Of a stretch of 60,174 nt of DNA, positions 1 to 8,169 are shown piece by piece. The stretch is from assembly GCF_042139015.1 (NCBI RefSeq), contig NZ_JBHIKY010000023.1:1-60174 (forward strand), written 5' to 3'. Origin of the DNA: JBHIKY01 sp042139015 (lineage in GTDB: Bacteria > Bacillota > Bacilli > Bacillales > Marinococcaceae). The first letter of the stretch is position 1, and each line of letters begins with the position of its first letter. The notes beneath the pieces are model-generated. The model had not been told where the DNA came from and did no database searches. It saw nothing but the letters and a program-made list of their open reading frames with translations. Both the position numbers and the translations under genes were made by a program.

Positions 1-89
1 GGGCTGGGCTTGACGCTTCTGCGAGATCATCTACGATTGAAACATAGGGAAGAATGATCTGTAGCTGTCACCATCGCATCATTCCTATT

Positions 90-126
90 CTGTTAAAGGG
101 TGTCCACTTTCTTGACAGAGGTCCAT
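90..126. mobile_element. Possible terminus of an IS element (remnant or edge)
   Basis: Read on the minus strand, this stretch gives TGTCAAGAAAGTGGACACCC, the kind of end seen on many IS3-type elements (TG start, GTGGACAC block). The element itself would lie to the left, outside the window. Bases 1-89 translate to no recognisable transposase in either direction. This is a resemblance judged by eye only. Confidence 0.25.
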
Positions 127-128
127 CG

Positions 129-197
129 GTTCCGTTAATAGCCAAAATGAGAGCCAGTTTCATTACCATTTAGGCAAATAGCGTATCTCATGTCCGC
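129..197 (+). repeat. Dispersed 69-bp repeat, copy A
   Basis: Starts with GTTCCGTTAAT and ends with TAGCGTATCTCATGTCCGC. It aligns without gaps to 26657-26725 (copy B), with 56 of 69 positions identical by my count. The last 19 bases are a weak inverted repeat; a related 19-mer without the rest of the unit lies at 230-248. Both full copies lie outside genes, next to the 3' ends of minus-strand genes or in operon spacers. Function unknown. Confidence 0.7.
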
Positions 198-229
198 TTA
201 CCTTTCAAAATGAGCACATTTTGATAAAA

Positions 230-248
230 TAGCGGATTTAATGTCCGC
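230..248 (+). repeat. Extra copy of the repeat's 19-bp terminal hairpin
   Basis: TAGCGGATTTAATGTCCGC shares the frame TAGCG-N8-ATGTCCGC with the ends of the 69-bp repeats at 179-197 and 26707-26725. Here GCGGA and TCCGC form a better inverted repeat than in those two copies. Confidence 0.5.
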
Positions 249-356
249 ATACAGCTCGCCTGGAGAATCTGCTTGTTTCACACGGCTTGAACCGTGCAAT
301 ATGATAAAGTCTCATATTTCGAAAAACGCTGACCTGCAGCGTATAGGGTTTTAATA

Positions 357-386
357 GAAAAAACTTGGCTTATCGCCAAGTTTTTC
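357..386 (-). terminator. Terminator downstream of mqnC
   Basis: AAACTTGGC (361-369) pairs with GCCAAGTTT (375-383) around a 5-base loop. On the minus strand a T-rich tail follows. It lies about 30 bases after the mqnC stop. Bases 249-356 hold nothing I recognise. Confidence 0.8.
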
Positions 387-417
387 TTTAGCAGAGATCG
401 TTCTCTTCTTCCCTTTA

Positions 418-1527
418 TTAATTCTGCATGACAAAATCTTTTTCCGCGCTGGTTTCTCCGTCAAAGCGGCGGAGAATGTTGTATTTTGTATCGCGCTGGG
501 CCGGAATTTTGCCGGCTTCGCGGATCAGCTTTAATATTTCGTTCGTGTTGACCTTGTGGGTCGTGCCGGCGGCTGAAACGACGTTTTCTTCCATCATCGT
601 GCTGCCGAAATCATTGCAGCCGAAATTAAGGGAGCGCTTGCCGACAACCGGCCCCATTGTGACCCAGGACGACTGGAAGTTCGGAATATTATCAAGGAAT
701 AGGCGGGAAATGGCCACATTTCTTAAATATCCGTCTCCGCTGATAATTTCACCCTTCATGTTCGTATTGTCGGGCTGGAATGTCCACGAAATAAAGGCAA
801 GAAAGCAGTTGCTTTCATCCTGAGCATCACGGATACGCTGAAGATGCTCTGCTCTTTCTTCATTCGACTCAGTCAAGCCGATGACCATGGTGGCAGTGCC
901 GTGCATGCCGACTTTTTTAGCGGTTTTCATGCAGTCGATCCATTGATCTGCAGTGCATTTGAGACGGCTGACTTTTTTGCGGGTTTCCTCTGTGAGGATC
1001 TCCGCTCCGCCGCCGGGCAGTGAATCCAGACCAGCCTCATGAAGCTGGCGCAGGACTTCCTCAAGTGAGAGACCGGAGACCTCCATCATCTTATATATTT
1101 CGGCCGGAGAGAAAGAGTGCATCGTTATATCAGGAAATCTAGTTTTTATGTCGCGGAGAAGCGTCGTGTAATAGTCAAACGGAAGGTTCGGATTCGTGCC
1201 GCCCTGCATAAGAATTTCCGTTCCATTAACATCTGACGTTTCCTGGATTTTATTAAAAATCACTTCATCGGATAGTGTATAGCCCTCGTCCGATCCGGGC
1301 CGGCGGTAAAACGCGCAGAACCGGCAGTAGGTATCACAAACATTCGTATAATTCACATTGCGGCCGATAACAAAGGTCGTGACAGGGTCTGGATGCCACT
1401 TTTTCATGACTTTATTGGCGGCCGCTCCCATTTTCTCAATTTCATCACTTTCGTATAAGCGGACAGCATCTTCCATTGTCAATCGTTCACCTGAAACGGC
1501 ACGATCGAGAATTGCATCTATGCTCAT
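418..1527 (-). CDS. mqnC: Cyclic dehypoxanthinyl futalosine synthase (radical SAM)
   Basis: A 369-aa radical-SAM enzyme of the futalosine route to menaquinone, cyclising dehypoxanthine futalosine. The CX3CX2C iron-sulfur motif is at C64, C68 and C71 (CDTYCRFC), within the IGRNVNYTNVC context typical of MqnC/MqnE. The length fits the MqnC family. The start has a GGAGGG Shine-Dalgarno. It lies 100 bases downstream of dnaI and has its own terminator. B. subtilis uses the classical Men pathway (known), so this gene suggests an alternative quinone route here. The other mqn genes are not in the window. MqnE is the main alternative but is less likely from the sequence context. Confidence 0.85.
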   Translation of the reverse strand: MSIDAILDRAVSGERLTMEDAVRLYESDEIEKMGAAANKVMKKWHPDPVTTFVIGRNVNYTNVCDTYCRFCAFYRRPGSDEGYTLSDEVIFNKIQETSDVNGTEILMQGGTNPNLPFDYYTTLLRDIKTRFPDITMHSFSPAEIYKMMEVSGLSLEEVLRQLHEAGLDSLPGGGAEILTEETRKKVSRLKCTADQWIDCMKTAKKVGMHGTATMVIGLTESNEERAEHLQRIRDAQDESNCFLAFISWTFQPDNTNMKGEIISGDGYLRNVAISRLFLDNIPNFQSSWVTMGPVVGKRSLNFGCNDFGSTMMEENVVSAAGTTHKVNTNEILKLIREAGKIPAQRDTKYNILRRFDGETSAEKDFVMQN

Positions 1528-1627
1528 GACAAACCCTCCAATAATTAAAAGCCTCTAGCCTGTTCAATCTTTGTCAATGACTTTCTTCATCGTATCATAT
1601 TTCCTGGATATATTCCCAGCTGAAGAA

Positions 1628-2572
1628 TTACCTTCCTCTTCTATTTTTTCCATCAATAAATACAGGAGAGGTTAAATGCTTTACTCTTTCCATGATTCGT
1701 TTTGCTTTCGTCTCGTCTATTTTTTCAACTGCCCCGCGCTGTGACGAGGCAAGATGTGCTTCAAGCTCCTCGTAATCAAAATTGGAGGTGTACAGCGTCG
1801 GCAGCTTTTCCATCATGCGGTGCTGCAGGATCACACCGAGCACATCATCGCGGACCCAGGGTGAAATGGTCTCTGCACCAATGTCATCAAGAATCAGCAC
1901 GTCGATATTTTTTACATTATCGAGCTTTTCCTGGACCGAGCCATCGGATATCGACTGCTTCATTTCTCTAAAAAAGTCAGGCACATATACGATCATTGAT
2001 GAAATCCGGCGCTCTGCAAGTTCGTTGGCAATTGCGCCCATCATGTATGTTTTTCCGACGCCGAATGGACCGTGAAAATAGAGGCCGATGCTGTCTTCCC
2101 CAGGCCGTGCCTGTATCGCAAATTCCAGCGCTGCATTGCTTGCAGAAAGCCTGCTTGCATGATCCTGTTCAATATCATCAAAAGTAGCATTCAATATTTC
2201 TTGGGGGATATACAAGCTCTTAATTAACGACTGATGTCTTTTTCTTTCATCAGCCTTCTGTTTGAGCCTGCACGGATGATAATGAAGCTCAACAAGGCCG
2301 TCCGCTGCAGAAATTTCCGGCTGATAGCCCTGCATAATGTTCGGGCATTCCGCCAGCCCGGGACAGGCATCACAATGCTCCCGTTCCCTTTTATATTCAA
2401 AAAGTTTATTGATGTTTTTTTCGGCTGGCGCTTCCTTTACTTCCGGATGGCTCGCCAAAAAAGCCCGAACTCTGGAGTAATCCAATACTTCCCGCTGCAG
2501 CTTTTCATACCGGGAGTGCCAATTTTTATTTTTCATAAACTGGTCCAGTGATGTCTTAATTGAATCCATCAT
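1628..2572 (-). CDS. dnaI: Primosomal helicase loader DnaI
   Basis: An AAA+ ATPase that loads the replicative helicase DnaC with DnaB and DnaD. The N-terminal domain has a zinc-ribbon-like set of Cys/His (H66, C67, C70, C76, H98, C101). Walker A GPFGVGKT is at 168-175 and Walker B LILDD at about 226-230. At 314 aa it matches the Bacillus DnaI size. The AGGTGA SD overlaps the dnaB stop codon (TGAGGTGAgccATG), so translation is probably coupled to dnaB. Two Met codons stand at the start; either could be used. Confidence 0.95.
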   Translation of the reverse strand: MMDSIKTSLDQFMKNKNWHSRYEKLQREVLDYSRVRAFLASHPEVKEAPAEKNINKLFEYKREREHCDACPGLAECPNIMQGYQPEISAADGLVELHYHPCRLKQKADERKRHQSLIKSLYIPQEILNATFDDIEQDHASRLSASNAALEFAIQARPGEDSIGLYFHGPFGVGKTYMMGAIANELAERRISSMIVYVPDFFREMKQSISDGSVQEKLDNVKNIDVLILDDIGAETISPWVRDDVLGVILQHRMMEKLPTLYTSNFDYEELEAHLASSQRGAVEKIDETKAKRIMERVKHLTSPVFIDGKNRRGR

Positions 2573-2580
2573 GGCTCACC

Positions 2581-3996
2581 TCATTTCTGGCGGCTGTTTT
2601 TTAATTGCTTTAACATCGCTTCAAAACGCTGTTTTTCTGTTTCAAGCGAAGAGTCTGAAGGAACAGTATTCATTTGCTCAGGCTCCTGCTGCACCTGCTT
2701 TTCATTTTCGAGCCATTTTGGAAGCCGGTCTTTTCTGACATACGGCTTTGCCTGTCGTCCATTACTGGAGCGGCTGCCATTTTCCTTCCAGTGCTTTCGT
2801 TCACGGTGTTCCTTTTTAGCAAGCTCCATTGCATCTTTAACGGATTTAAGCTGCTTGCGCGACCAGTGGCCGGCAATCTTCTGCACAAGCGTCTTATGAA
2901 GCTTCATATTGTTTGTCTGCATGACATAATCAATCAGCACATTTACAATTCCTGGCTGGAGCTGATATTCAAACAGCAGTGATTCGACCAGCTTCACATC
3001 AGTAGATGGCACCTTCGCGCCATCTGAAATACTTTCTAAAAAAGACAAAGGAGAGGTCTGTTCATAGTAGCGGACCATCTTCTCTTCATTTGTGGCAGGC
3101 TCTTTTTTATCCATTGTGCGCCACTCCTTCGGATGGACACGATAGCCAAGGGCCGGGGGCTCCGGACCGTATTCAAAACGGTACCAGTCCTGGACTTTTT
3201 TGCGAAGCTCCGCGGGATTGAGTGTGTCATCCGCCGTTAAAGACTGCTGAACCATCCGGCTCATTTCCAGCGGCTCGAGCCTGTACACAAATGCAAGCCG
3301 TCGAATCACCCATTTAATCTCTTCAGTCAGCATTGTCTCCCCATCAATAAATGCAGGAAGAGAGGCCTTCAACAGCTCAAAATCAAAGCCTTCTGTCCCA
3401 AAACTGATATCAGCCTTTTGGTCCTTTCCTATGTATTCTTTTCCTGCGGGCTCATCAGCAAGTTCATCGTGCAGCAGCATTTCAGAATATTGAAGAGATG
3501 TAAATATATCATTAAAAGAAGCTGTGACCTCCTGATAGGCCTCATGGTCAATAGCTTCAAGCAGGAAACGGCTCCGGATTTCGATATAGCGGTCTCTGCC
3601 TAATTTATTATATAAAAAAACACTTAAAACATCGTTTTGAAAAAACTCTGCAGGCGTCATAGGACGCTGCAATTCATATATAAATAAAGCAGTCGTCTCA
3701 GTACTTCTTTTAAAGGTGCGGATCAATCCAATGGCTTCGAGCTTCTGACGAGCGGCAAAAATATCGTCGAGCGGAAGGTTCAATAATACCATCAGCTCAT
3801 GATGGGAAACTTCCGAACTCCATAAACAGTCACGCTCCAGTTTACTCCAAAGCGTTTGAAATAAGGAAATGGGAACCGTTCCAATAAGAGGCTGATACAA
3901 AAGGGTTAATGTTTTTTGATCACGCTCTCCGATAAAGTCGGAGGACCTTACTGCAAACCGATCCACCGGAAGCAGTTCCGTCCAATGAAGTGCCAC
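2581..3996 (-). CDS. dnaB: Replication initiation and membrane attachment protein DnaB
   Basis: Bacillus-type DnaB (not the helicase), needed for oriC and restart primosome assembly together with DnaD and DnaI. It is 471 aa, the usual size, with a long C-terminal charged region after about residue 390. The start is GTG at 3996 behind AGGAGG (spacer AAAAAGA). Eight bases separate its stop from dnaI, as in the conserved nrdR-dnaB-dnaI block. I assign it from sequence character plus this gene order. Confidence 0.93.
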   Translation of the reverse strand: MALHWTELLPVDRFAVRSSDFIGERDQKTLTLLYQPLIGTVPISLFQTLWSKLERDCLWSSEVSHHELMVLLNLPLDDIFAARQKLEAIGLIRTFKRSTETTALFIYELQRPMTPAEFFQNDVLSVFLYNKLGRDRYIEIRSRFLLEAIDHEAYQEVTASFNDIFTSLQYSEMLLHDELADEPAGKEYIGKDQKADISFGTEGFDFELLKASLPAFIDGETMLTEEIKWVIRRLAFVYRLEPLEMSRMVQQSLTADDTLNPAELRKKVQDWYRFEYGPEPPALGYRVHPKEWRTMDKKEPATNEEKMVRYYEQTSPLSFLESISDGAKVPSTDVKLVESLLFEYQLQPGIVNVLIDYVMQTNNMKLHKTLVQKIAGHWSRKQLKSVKDAMELAKKEHRERKHWKENGSRSSNGRQAKPYVRKDRLPKWLENEKQVQQEPEQMNTVPSDSSLETEKQRFEAMLKQLKNSRQK

Positions 3997-4056
3997 TCTT
4001 TTTCCTCCTTCCGTAAATGCAGACTTTCAGAGAAAAAAGAGCTCCAAGCCTTTGCT

Positions 4057-4539
4057 TTAAGCTCCATCATCTCTGTCATCTTTTTTATCTTTACTTATTA
4101 AATCTTTTAATTCATTAATAAACACATTAATATCCTTAAACTGTCTGTAGACTGATGCAAAGCGGACGTAAGCAACATCGTCGACCCGAGAAAGACGCTC
4201 CATGACCAATTCTCCGACGTCCTCGCTTTTCACTTCCGATCTGCCATCGCTTCGTAAATCTCTTTCTACTTCATTTACGATATTTTCGAGTGTTTCCAAA
4301 GGGACGGGCCGTTTCTCGCAGGCACGGATCAAGCCCCGCAGTATTTTTTCACGGCTGAATTCTTCGCGGGTCCCGCCTTTTTTAACAACGATCAGAGGAA
4401 GCTCTTCGACTATTTCAAACGTAGTAAATCTGTGCTGGCACGCATCACACTCTCGGCGGCGCCTGATTGATCTACCTTCATTGCTTGGCCTTGAGTCCAA
4501 AACCCGTGTACCGTTTGATTGGCAGGCAGGACATCGCAT
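4057..4539 (-). CDS. nrdR: Transcriptional repressor NrdR
   Basis: A 160-aa zinc-ribbon plus ATP-cone regulator that represses ribonucleotide reductase genes according to dATP/ATP level. The zinc ligands are C3, C6, C31 and C34 (MRCPAC, ECDAC). The ATP-cone follows (VVKKGGTREEFSREKI, about residues 51-66). It lies 60 bases upstream of dnaB in the usual Bacillus order. The SD (CGGAG) is weak and distant from the ATG. The C-terminal tail is Lys/Asp rich. Confidence 0.95.
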   Translation of the reverse strand: MRCPACQSNGTRVLDSRPSNEGRSIRRRRECDACQHRFTTFEIVEELPLIVVKKGGTREEFSREKILRGLIRACEKRPVPLETLENIVNEVERDLRSDGRSEVKSEDVGELVMERLSRVDDVAYVRFASVYRQFKDINVFINELKDLISKDKKDDRDDGA

Positions 4540-4673
4540 TAGCTATCAACTCCGTTTTGAACACGACTGCAAAAGTACGACGCACGTTCATTATTACGTT
4601 CTATCATATCATTAATGAAAGGATGTTGGGAAGGTGGGAAGCTGGAATCATATTAATTTAAATGATGGCATAG

Positions 4674-4700
4674 AAAAACCCGGCCGGCAGCCGGGTTTTT
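4674..4700 (-). terminator. Terminator of speD
   Basis: A perfect 11-bp stem, AAAAACCCGGC / GCCGGGTTTTT, with a CGGCA loop, directly after the speD stop. Confidence 0.9.
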
Positions 4701-4704
4701 CCTA

Positions 4705-5088
4705 TTATAAAGCGTTTATCTGCGGAGCTTCTACCTTCACAGGCCCCATTCCTCTCGGCACTTCGACGGTTTCTTGTTTATCGGCGCCTAAAGAAGAAGC
4801 GATATAATCTGCAGCGACGTTCGGATTAATCCGGTCGCCGCATGTATATACATCAATGCTGGCATATCCATGCTCAGGAAAGCTGTGAATCGTTAAGTGC
4901 GATTCAGAAATAATAACGACCCCGCTCACTCCCTGAGGAGCAAATTTATGAAACGCGACCTCTCTCACTTCTGCTCCTGCCTTCAATGCAGCATTCACGA
5001 AAACTCGTTCAATATAACTCATGTCATTAAGCTTTTCCATGTCACATCCCCAAAGTTCCGCAATGACGTGTCTTCCCATTGTATCCAT
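4705..5088 (-). CDS. speD: S-adenosylmethionine decarboxylase proenzyme
   Basis: A small prokaryotic AdoMet decarboxylase that supplies the aminopropyl donor for spermidine. It self-cleaves at Glu-Ser in IISESHLTIHSFPEHGYAS, generating the pyruvoyl group. An in-frame ATG exists at 5109, but the SD (AAAGGGGGA) lies inside those first codons. The start is therefore ATG 5088 (MDTMGRHVI...), giving 127 aa, the family's size. It has its own promoter about 200 bases upstream and a gapB terminator before it. In B. subtilis speD is co-transcribed with gapB (known), so here the pair seems partly uncoupled. Confidence 0.95.
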   Translation of the reverse strand: MDTMGRHVIAELWGCDMEKLNDMSYIERVFVNAALKAGAEVREVAFHKFAPQGVSGVVIISESHLTIHSFPEHGYASIDVYTCGDRINPNVAADYIASSLGADKQETVEVPRGMGPVKVEAPQINAL

Positions 5089-5291
5089 ACGCGGATTCCC
5101 CCTTTTCAAATCAATTCATCATCATGTCTTTTTGTGTCGATTATCATGACGTGGCTTCAAAAGCTGGCAGCCATCACGTTACCACGGGGGAAAGTTAGTC
5201 CGAAATGAGGTCCTAACCCTTTCAGTAACGCTTCAATTTCAGCTTCATAATAGAAGTTTATTCACCTCTTATATGGAAGTTCACGAAAATT

Positions 5292-5320
5292 AGTATACTG
5301 ACTTTATGCATTTTTTGCAA
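5292..5320 (-). promoter_or_regulatory. Sigma-A promoter of speD
   Basis: Minus strand: -35 TTGCAA (5315-5320), 17-bp spacer, -10 TATACT (5292-5297). It leaves a leader of roughly 195 nt. Bases 5340-5634, between this promoter and the gapB terminator, contain nothing I can recognise. Confidence 0.65.
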
Positions 5321-5634
5321 TAAAAATTTATCAGTCACACAAGGCTCTTTAGCGCAGAAGCTCAGTAGATCTGGCTTAGCACAACACTGCTGAAAATAGT
5401 GAGGGCAGTCTTAAACTAAGAAGCCCTAAACCCCACGTTCCCTGCCGGGCGCTGGAAAAAACATGCATTTCCTGCTGCAGCCTTCTGACTGTTGTTTTTC
5501 CTCACGTAGTGGCCGTCTTTCGCTGACAGGCTTTTCAGCGCGTACTGTCGATGAACCTATGACGTGAAGCAGACCATTATTCGATACCGGCTTCCAGCAG
5601 CCAAATCTCTTTTTGCCTAAATTTTTTCCACATC

Positions 5635-5676
5635 AAAAAAAGCAGCCCGGCTGAGACAGCCGGAACTGCTTTTTTA
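5635..5676 (-). terminator. Terminator of gapB
   Basis: The outer stem AAAAAAGCAG/CTGCTTTTTT and inner stem CCGGCTG/CAGCCGG are separated by a small internal loop. It begins at the gapB stop codon. Confidence 0.9.
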
Positions 5677-6702
5677 TGCACTCATCACTGATTTTTCGTG
5701 AATGTACCGACCGACATGACAGACGAGATCAACCACCCGGCAGGAATATCCCCATTCATTGTCGTACCATGCCAGCACTTTTACCTGACGGTCGTTGATG
5801 ACCATCGTGGATAGGCCGTCAATAATAGAAGAATGTTCATTGCCGTTATAGTCCGATGATACAAGCGGATCGTCGTTATATCCAAGAATTCCTTTTAAAT
5901 CGGTTTCAGATGCGATTTTGAGTACCGCATTCACATCTTTCTCCGTTACCTTATTTTTGGTATCAATAACAAGATCAACTAGAGAGACATTTGGTGTCGG
6001 CACACGCAGTGCCATTCCGTTCATTTTCCCTTCCAGGTTTGGCAGAACCTTGGCAAGTGCCTTTGCTGCTCCAGTGGATGTAGGAATAATCGACTGGCCG
6101 CAGGCTCTGGCACGGCGGAGATCCTTGTGCGGGTTATCAATATTATTCTGGTCATTTGTATACGAATGAATGGTTGTCATCAAACCGCTTTCGATCTCAA
6201 ATGCCTGATCAAGCACCTTCGCTACAGGCGCAAGGCAATTGGTCGTACAGGAAGCGTTAGAGATGACATGATGCTTTGCCGGGTCATAGTCATCGTCATT
6301 AACGCCGACAACGATTGTCACATCTTCATCCTTGCCTGGTGCAGTGATAACGACCTTTTTTGCACCAGCCTGAAGATGAAGTCCGGCTGTATCTTTCGAT
6401 TTAAATTTACCAGTGGCTTCGATCACAATATCTACGCCAAGCTCTTTCCAGGGCAGATTGAGCGGATCTCTATCGTTTAGTAGGTATACTATTTTTCCGT
6501 CTACGACAAGATCCCCGTCCTTGACTTCCACTTCTTTGTCAAACATACCATGAATCGTGTCATACTTAATAAGATGAGCGAGGGTTTCGGCAGGGTAGCT
6601 TGCGTTAACCGCTACTACATCAAGTTCTTCGTTCTGTATTGCTTTCCGGAATACCATCCGGCCGATCCGTCCAAATCCATTAATTGCCGTTTTTACTTTC
6701 AT
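5674..6702 (-). CDS. gapB: Glyceraldehyde-3-phosphate dehydrogenase, NADP-type (gluconeogenic)
   Basis: A 342-aa GAPDH with the Rossmann GFGRIGR motif (10-16), catalytic C152 in ASCTTNCLAP and H179. The segment after beta-2 reads NASYPAETL, lacking the Asp that selects NAD, so it is the GapB (NADP, gluconeogenic) paralogue rather than glycolytic GapA. The start has an AGGGAGG SD. Its promoter carries CcpN-like boxes (see 6725-6767), consistent with repression by CcpN during glycolysis as in B. subtilis. Its neighbours coaE and speD match the conserved order. Confidence 0.94.
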   Translation of the reverse strand: MKVKTAINGFGRIGRMVFRKAIQNEELDVVAVNASYPAETLAHLIKYDTIHGMFDKEVEVKDGDLVVDGKIVYLLNDRDPLNLPWKELGVDIVIEATGKFKSKDTAGLHLQAGAKKVVITAPGKDEDVTIVVGVNDDDYDPAKHHVISNASCTTNCLAPVAKVLDQAFEIESGLMTTIHSYTNDQNNIDNPHKDLRRARACGQSIIPTSTGAAKALAKVLPNLEGKMNGMALRVPTPNVSLVDLVIDTKNKVTEKDVNAVLKIASETDLKGILGYNDDPLVSSDYNGNEHSSIIDGLSTMVINDRQVKVLAWYDNEWGYSCRVVDLVCHVGRYIHEKSVMSA

Positions 6703-6724
6703 ACAGACAGGCCTCCCTGCTAAT

Positions 6725-6767
6725 TGTGTTACACTAAATTATCATTTTGTAGAATTAGTATATCACA
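6725..6767 (-). promoter_or_regulatory. gapB promoter with two CcpN-like boxes
   Basis: Minus strand: an extended -10 TGATATACT (6757-6765). The sequence TGTGATATACT (6757-6767) fits the CcpN consensus as I recall it (TRTGHYATAYW) at all 11 positions. On the plus strand TGTGTTACACT (6725-6735) fits at 10 of 11. The centres are 32 bp apart, about three turns. I find no good -35. Confidence 0.55.
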
Positions 6768-6805
6768 TTAAAATAGATAATGTACTGTTTTTTACAAAAA
6801 AAATT

Positions 6806-6822
6806 GCCCGTTTTTAACGGGC
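6806..6822 (-). terminator. Terminator overlapping the end of coaE
   Basis: GCCCGTT and AACGGGC form the stem; the coaE stop codon lies in the loop and 3' arm. On the minus strand CAATTTTTTTTG follows, a good U-tract. Confidence 0.8.
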
Positions 6823-7416
6823 AGGCTTCATCTTCCATTTATGAATCACAATTTGCAGCTGGTCGAGAGTTTCTTGTATCGTGCCATTGTTATTAATGAC
6901 TTCATCGGCAAACGCTTTTTTCTCATCAAGTGCCATCTGGGAGGCAATCCGGTCAGCAGCATCCTGCCCGCCGGCCTTGTCTCTATCCATTAACCGCTGC
7001 AGCTGTACTTCTTTCGTTACATATACGAGCAGCACCTTGTCTACCATAAATTGCAGCTTATTTTCTATAAGTAAAGGGATATCGAAAATAATCGTTGAAT
7101 GTCCGTTCTGCTGTAGTTCGTCTTTTCTCTCGAGCATTCGCTTGCGAATGGAGGGATGCATAATCTGGTTCAGCAGCTGACGCTTTTCCTGGTCCTGAAA
7201 GATAATTTTTCCTAATTTTTTTCTTGCGAGCGTGCCGTCATGCTCTAATACATCCGGCCCGAAATGTTCTACAATTTTTTCATAGGCATCTTCTCCGGGC
7301 TCTGCCACTTCTCTTGCGATTTTATCAGCATCAACGACAGGGAACCCTTTTTCTTCCAGAGCGTTTCCAACAATACTTTTTCCGCTTGCAATGCCTCCAG
7401 TTAAGCCAATTACCAT
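6814..7416 (-). CDS. coaE: Dephospho-CoA kinase
   Basis: Catalyses the last step of coenzyme A synthesis, phosphorylating dephospho-CoA. The P-loop GLTGGIASGKS is at residues 4-14, with the DADKIAREV segment following at about 30-38. It is 200 aa, typical for the family. The start has GGAGG. It lies 21 bases after ytaF and ends in an intrinsic terminator before the gapB promoter. Confidence 0.96.
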   Translation of the reverse strand: MVIGLTGGIASGKSIVGNALEEKGFPVVDADKIAREVAEPGEDAYEKIVEHFGPDVLEHDGTLARKKLGKIIFQDQEKRQLLNQIMHPSIRKRMLERKDELQQNGHSTIIFDIPLLIENKLQFMVDKVLLVYVTKEVQLQRLMDRDKAGGQDAADRIASQMALDEKKAFADEVINNNGTIQETLDQLQIVIHKWKMKPAR

Positions 7417-7437
7417 CTTTATCCCTCCTTTCCTCAG

Positions 7438-8073
7438 TTATGAAAGATTTAATAAACCTAAGCAGATAAGCAGAACACCCGGCGCAAAGGATAATTTCTG
7501 CACCGATTGAAATGCAGACAGTTTTTCGCCTGCAGATCTTCCACCGGCTAGAAAAAAGGCACATAATACAGCAACTGCAGCTGCAAGATAATAAGCATTC
7601 AGTCCGAGAAGTGCAGCGCTTATTCCTGCGCCAAAGGCGTCAAGAGATAAGGCTGCCGACAGCAGGACTGCTTCTCCCCAGCTTATGGAACCGGAGTCAT
7701 CCATATCTGCTTTTTCAGGTGTTTTAATAATTTCAATCGTTTGTTTCATAAAATTAGTACTGCTGCCTTTATCGATTTCCAACGTTTCAGAAGCTGCCGG
7801 TTTTTCTTTTTTCATCACCTGCAGCACAGCCCAGCTGCCGATCGCGATTAACAGCATTCCGCCGATCGTTTCCGTAACAGCATCCGGTATAAATTGAGTG
7901 AGCAGGCCTGCCCCCGCTGCACCTAGCAGCACAGATACTCCAGAACAGATACTGATAAAAATCAGTACAGAGCTGGAGAGCTGAAGCTTGCGGAGGCCAT
8001 ATGCCAATCCAGTTCCAAAGCTGTCTACACTGACAGCAAATGCCAAAACAAATAGTGATATGAGTTGTGCCAT
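7438..8073 (-). CDS. ytaF: Sporulation membrane protein YtaF (MntP-like fold)
   Basis: A roughly 211-aa membrane protein with about six hydrophobic segments and repeated VDSFG/LDAFGAG signatures, as in the MntP/YtaF transporter family. The central loop contains DMDDSGSISWGE, an exact EF-hand-type DxDxSGxIxxxE calcium loop. The ORF opens upstream (8124), but the SD GGGAGGA precedes ATG 8073 (MAQLISLF...), and that start gives the usual length. In B. subtilis the gene belongs to the sporulation-associated set (known). The transport substrate is unknown. Confidence 0.88.
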   Translation of the reverse strand: MAQLISLFVLAFAVSVDSFGTGLAYGLRKLQLSSSVLIFISICSGVSVLLGAAGAGLLTQFIPDAVTETIGGMLLIAIGSWAVLQVMKKEKPAASETLEIDKGSSTNFMKQTIEIIKTPEKADMDDSGSISWGEAVLLSAALSLDAFGAGISAALLGLNAYYLAAAVAVLCAFFLAGGRSAGEKLSAFQSVQKLSFAPGVLLICLGLLNLS

Positions 8074-8169
8074 GAAAGCTGGCTCCTCCCTGTCGATATC
8101 TACGACAGTATATGGAGGATTCACAGCAGGCGTGTATCCATATGAAAGATTTGACGAGTATTCGTGCTT

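Noticed and set aside
1..89. 3' end of a transposase gene at the left edge
   Set aside because: None of the frames resembles a known transposase C-terminus; only the terminal IR-like sequence at 90-126 is suggestive.
5340..5634. Possible decayed element or ncRNA between gapB and speD
   Set aside because: Some GC-rich short inverted repeats but no clear repeat partner, promoter or coding frame.
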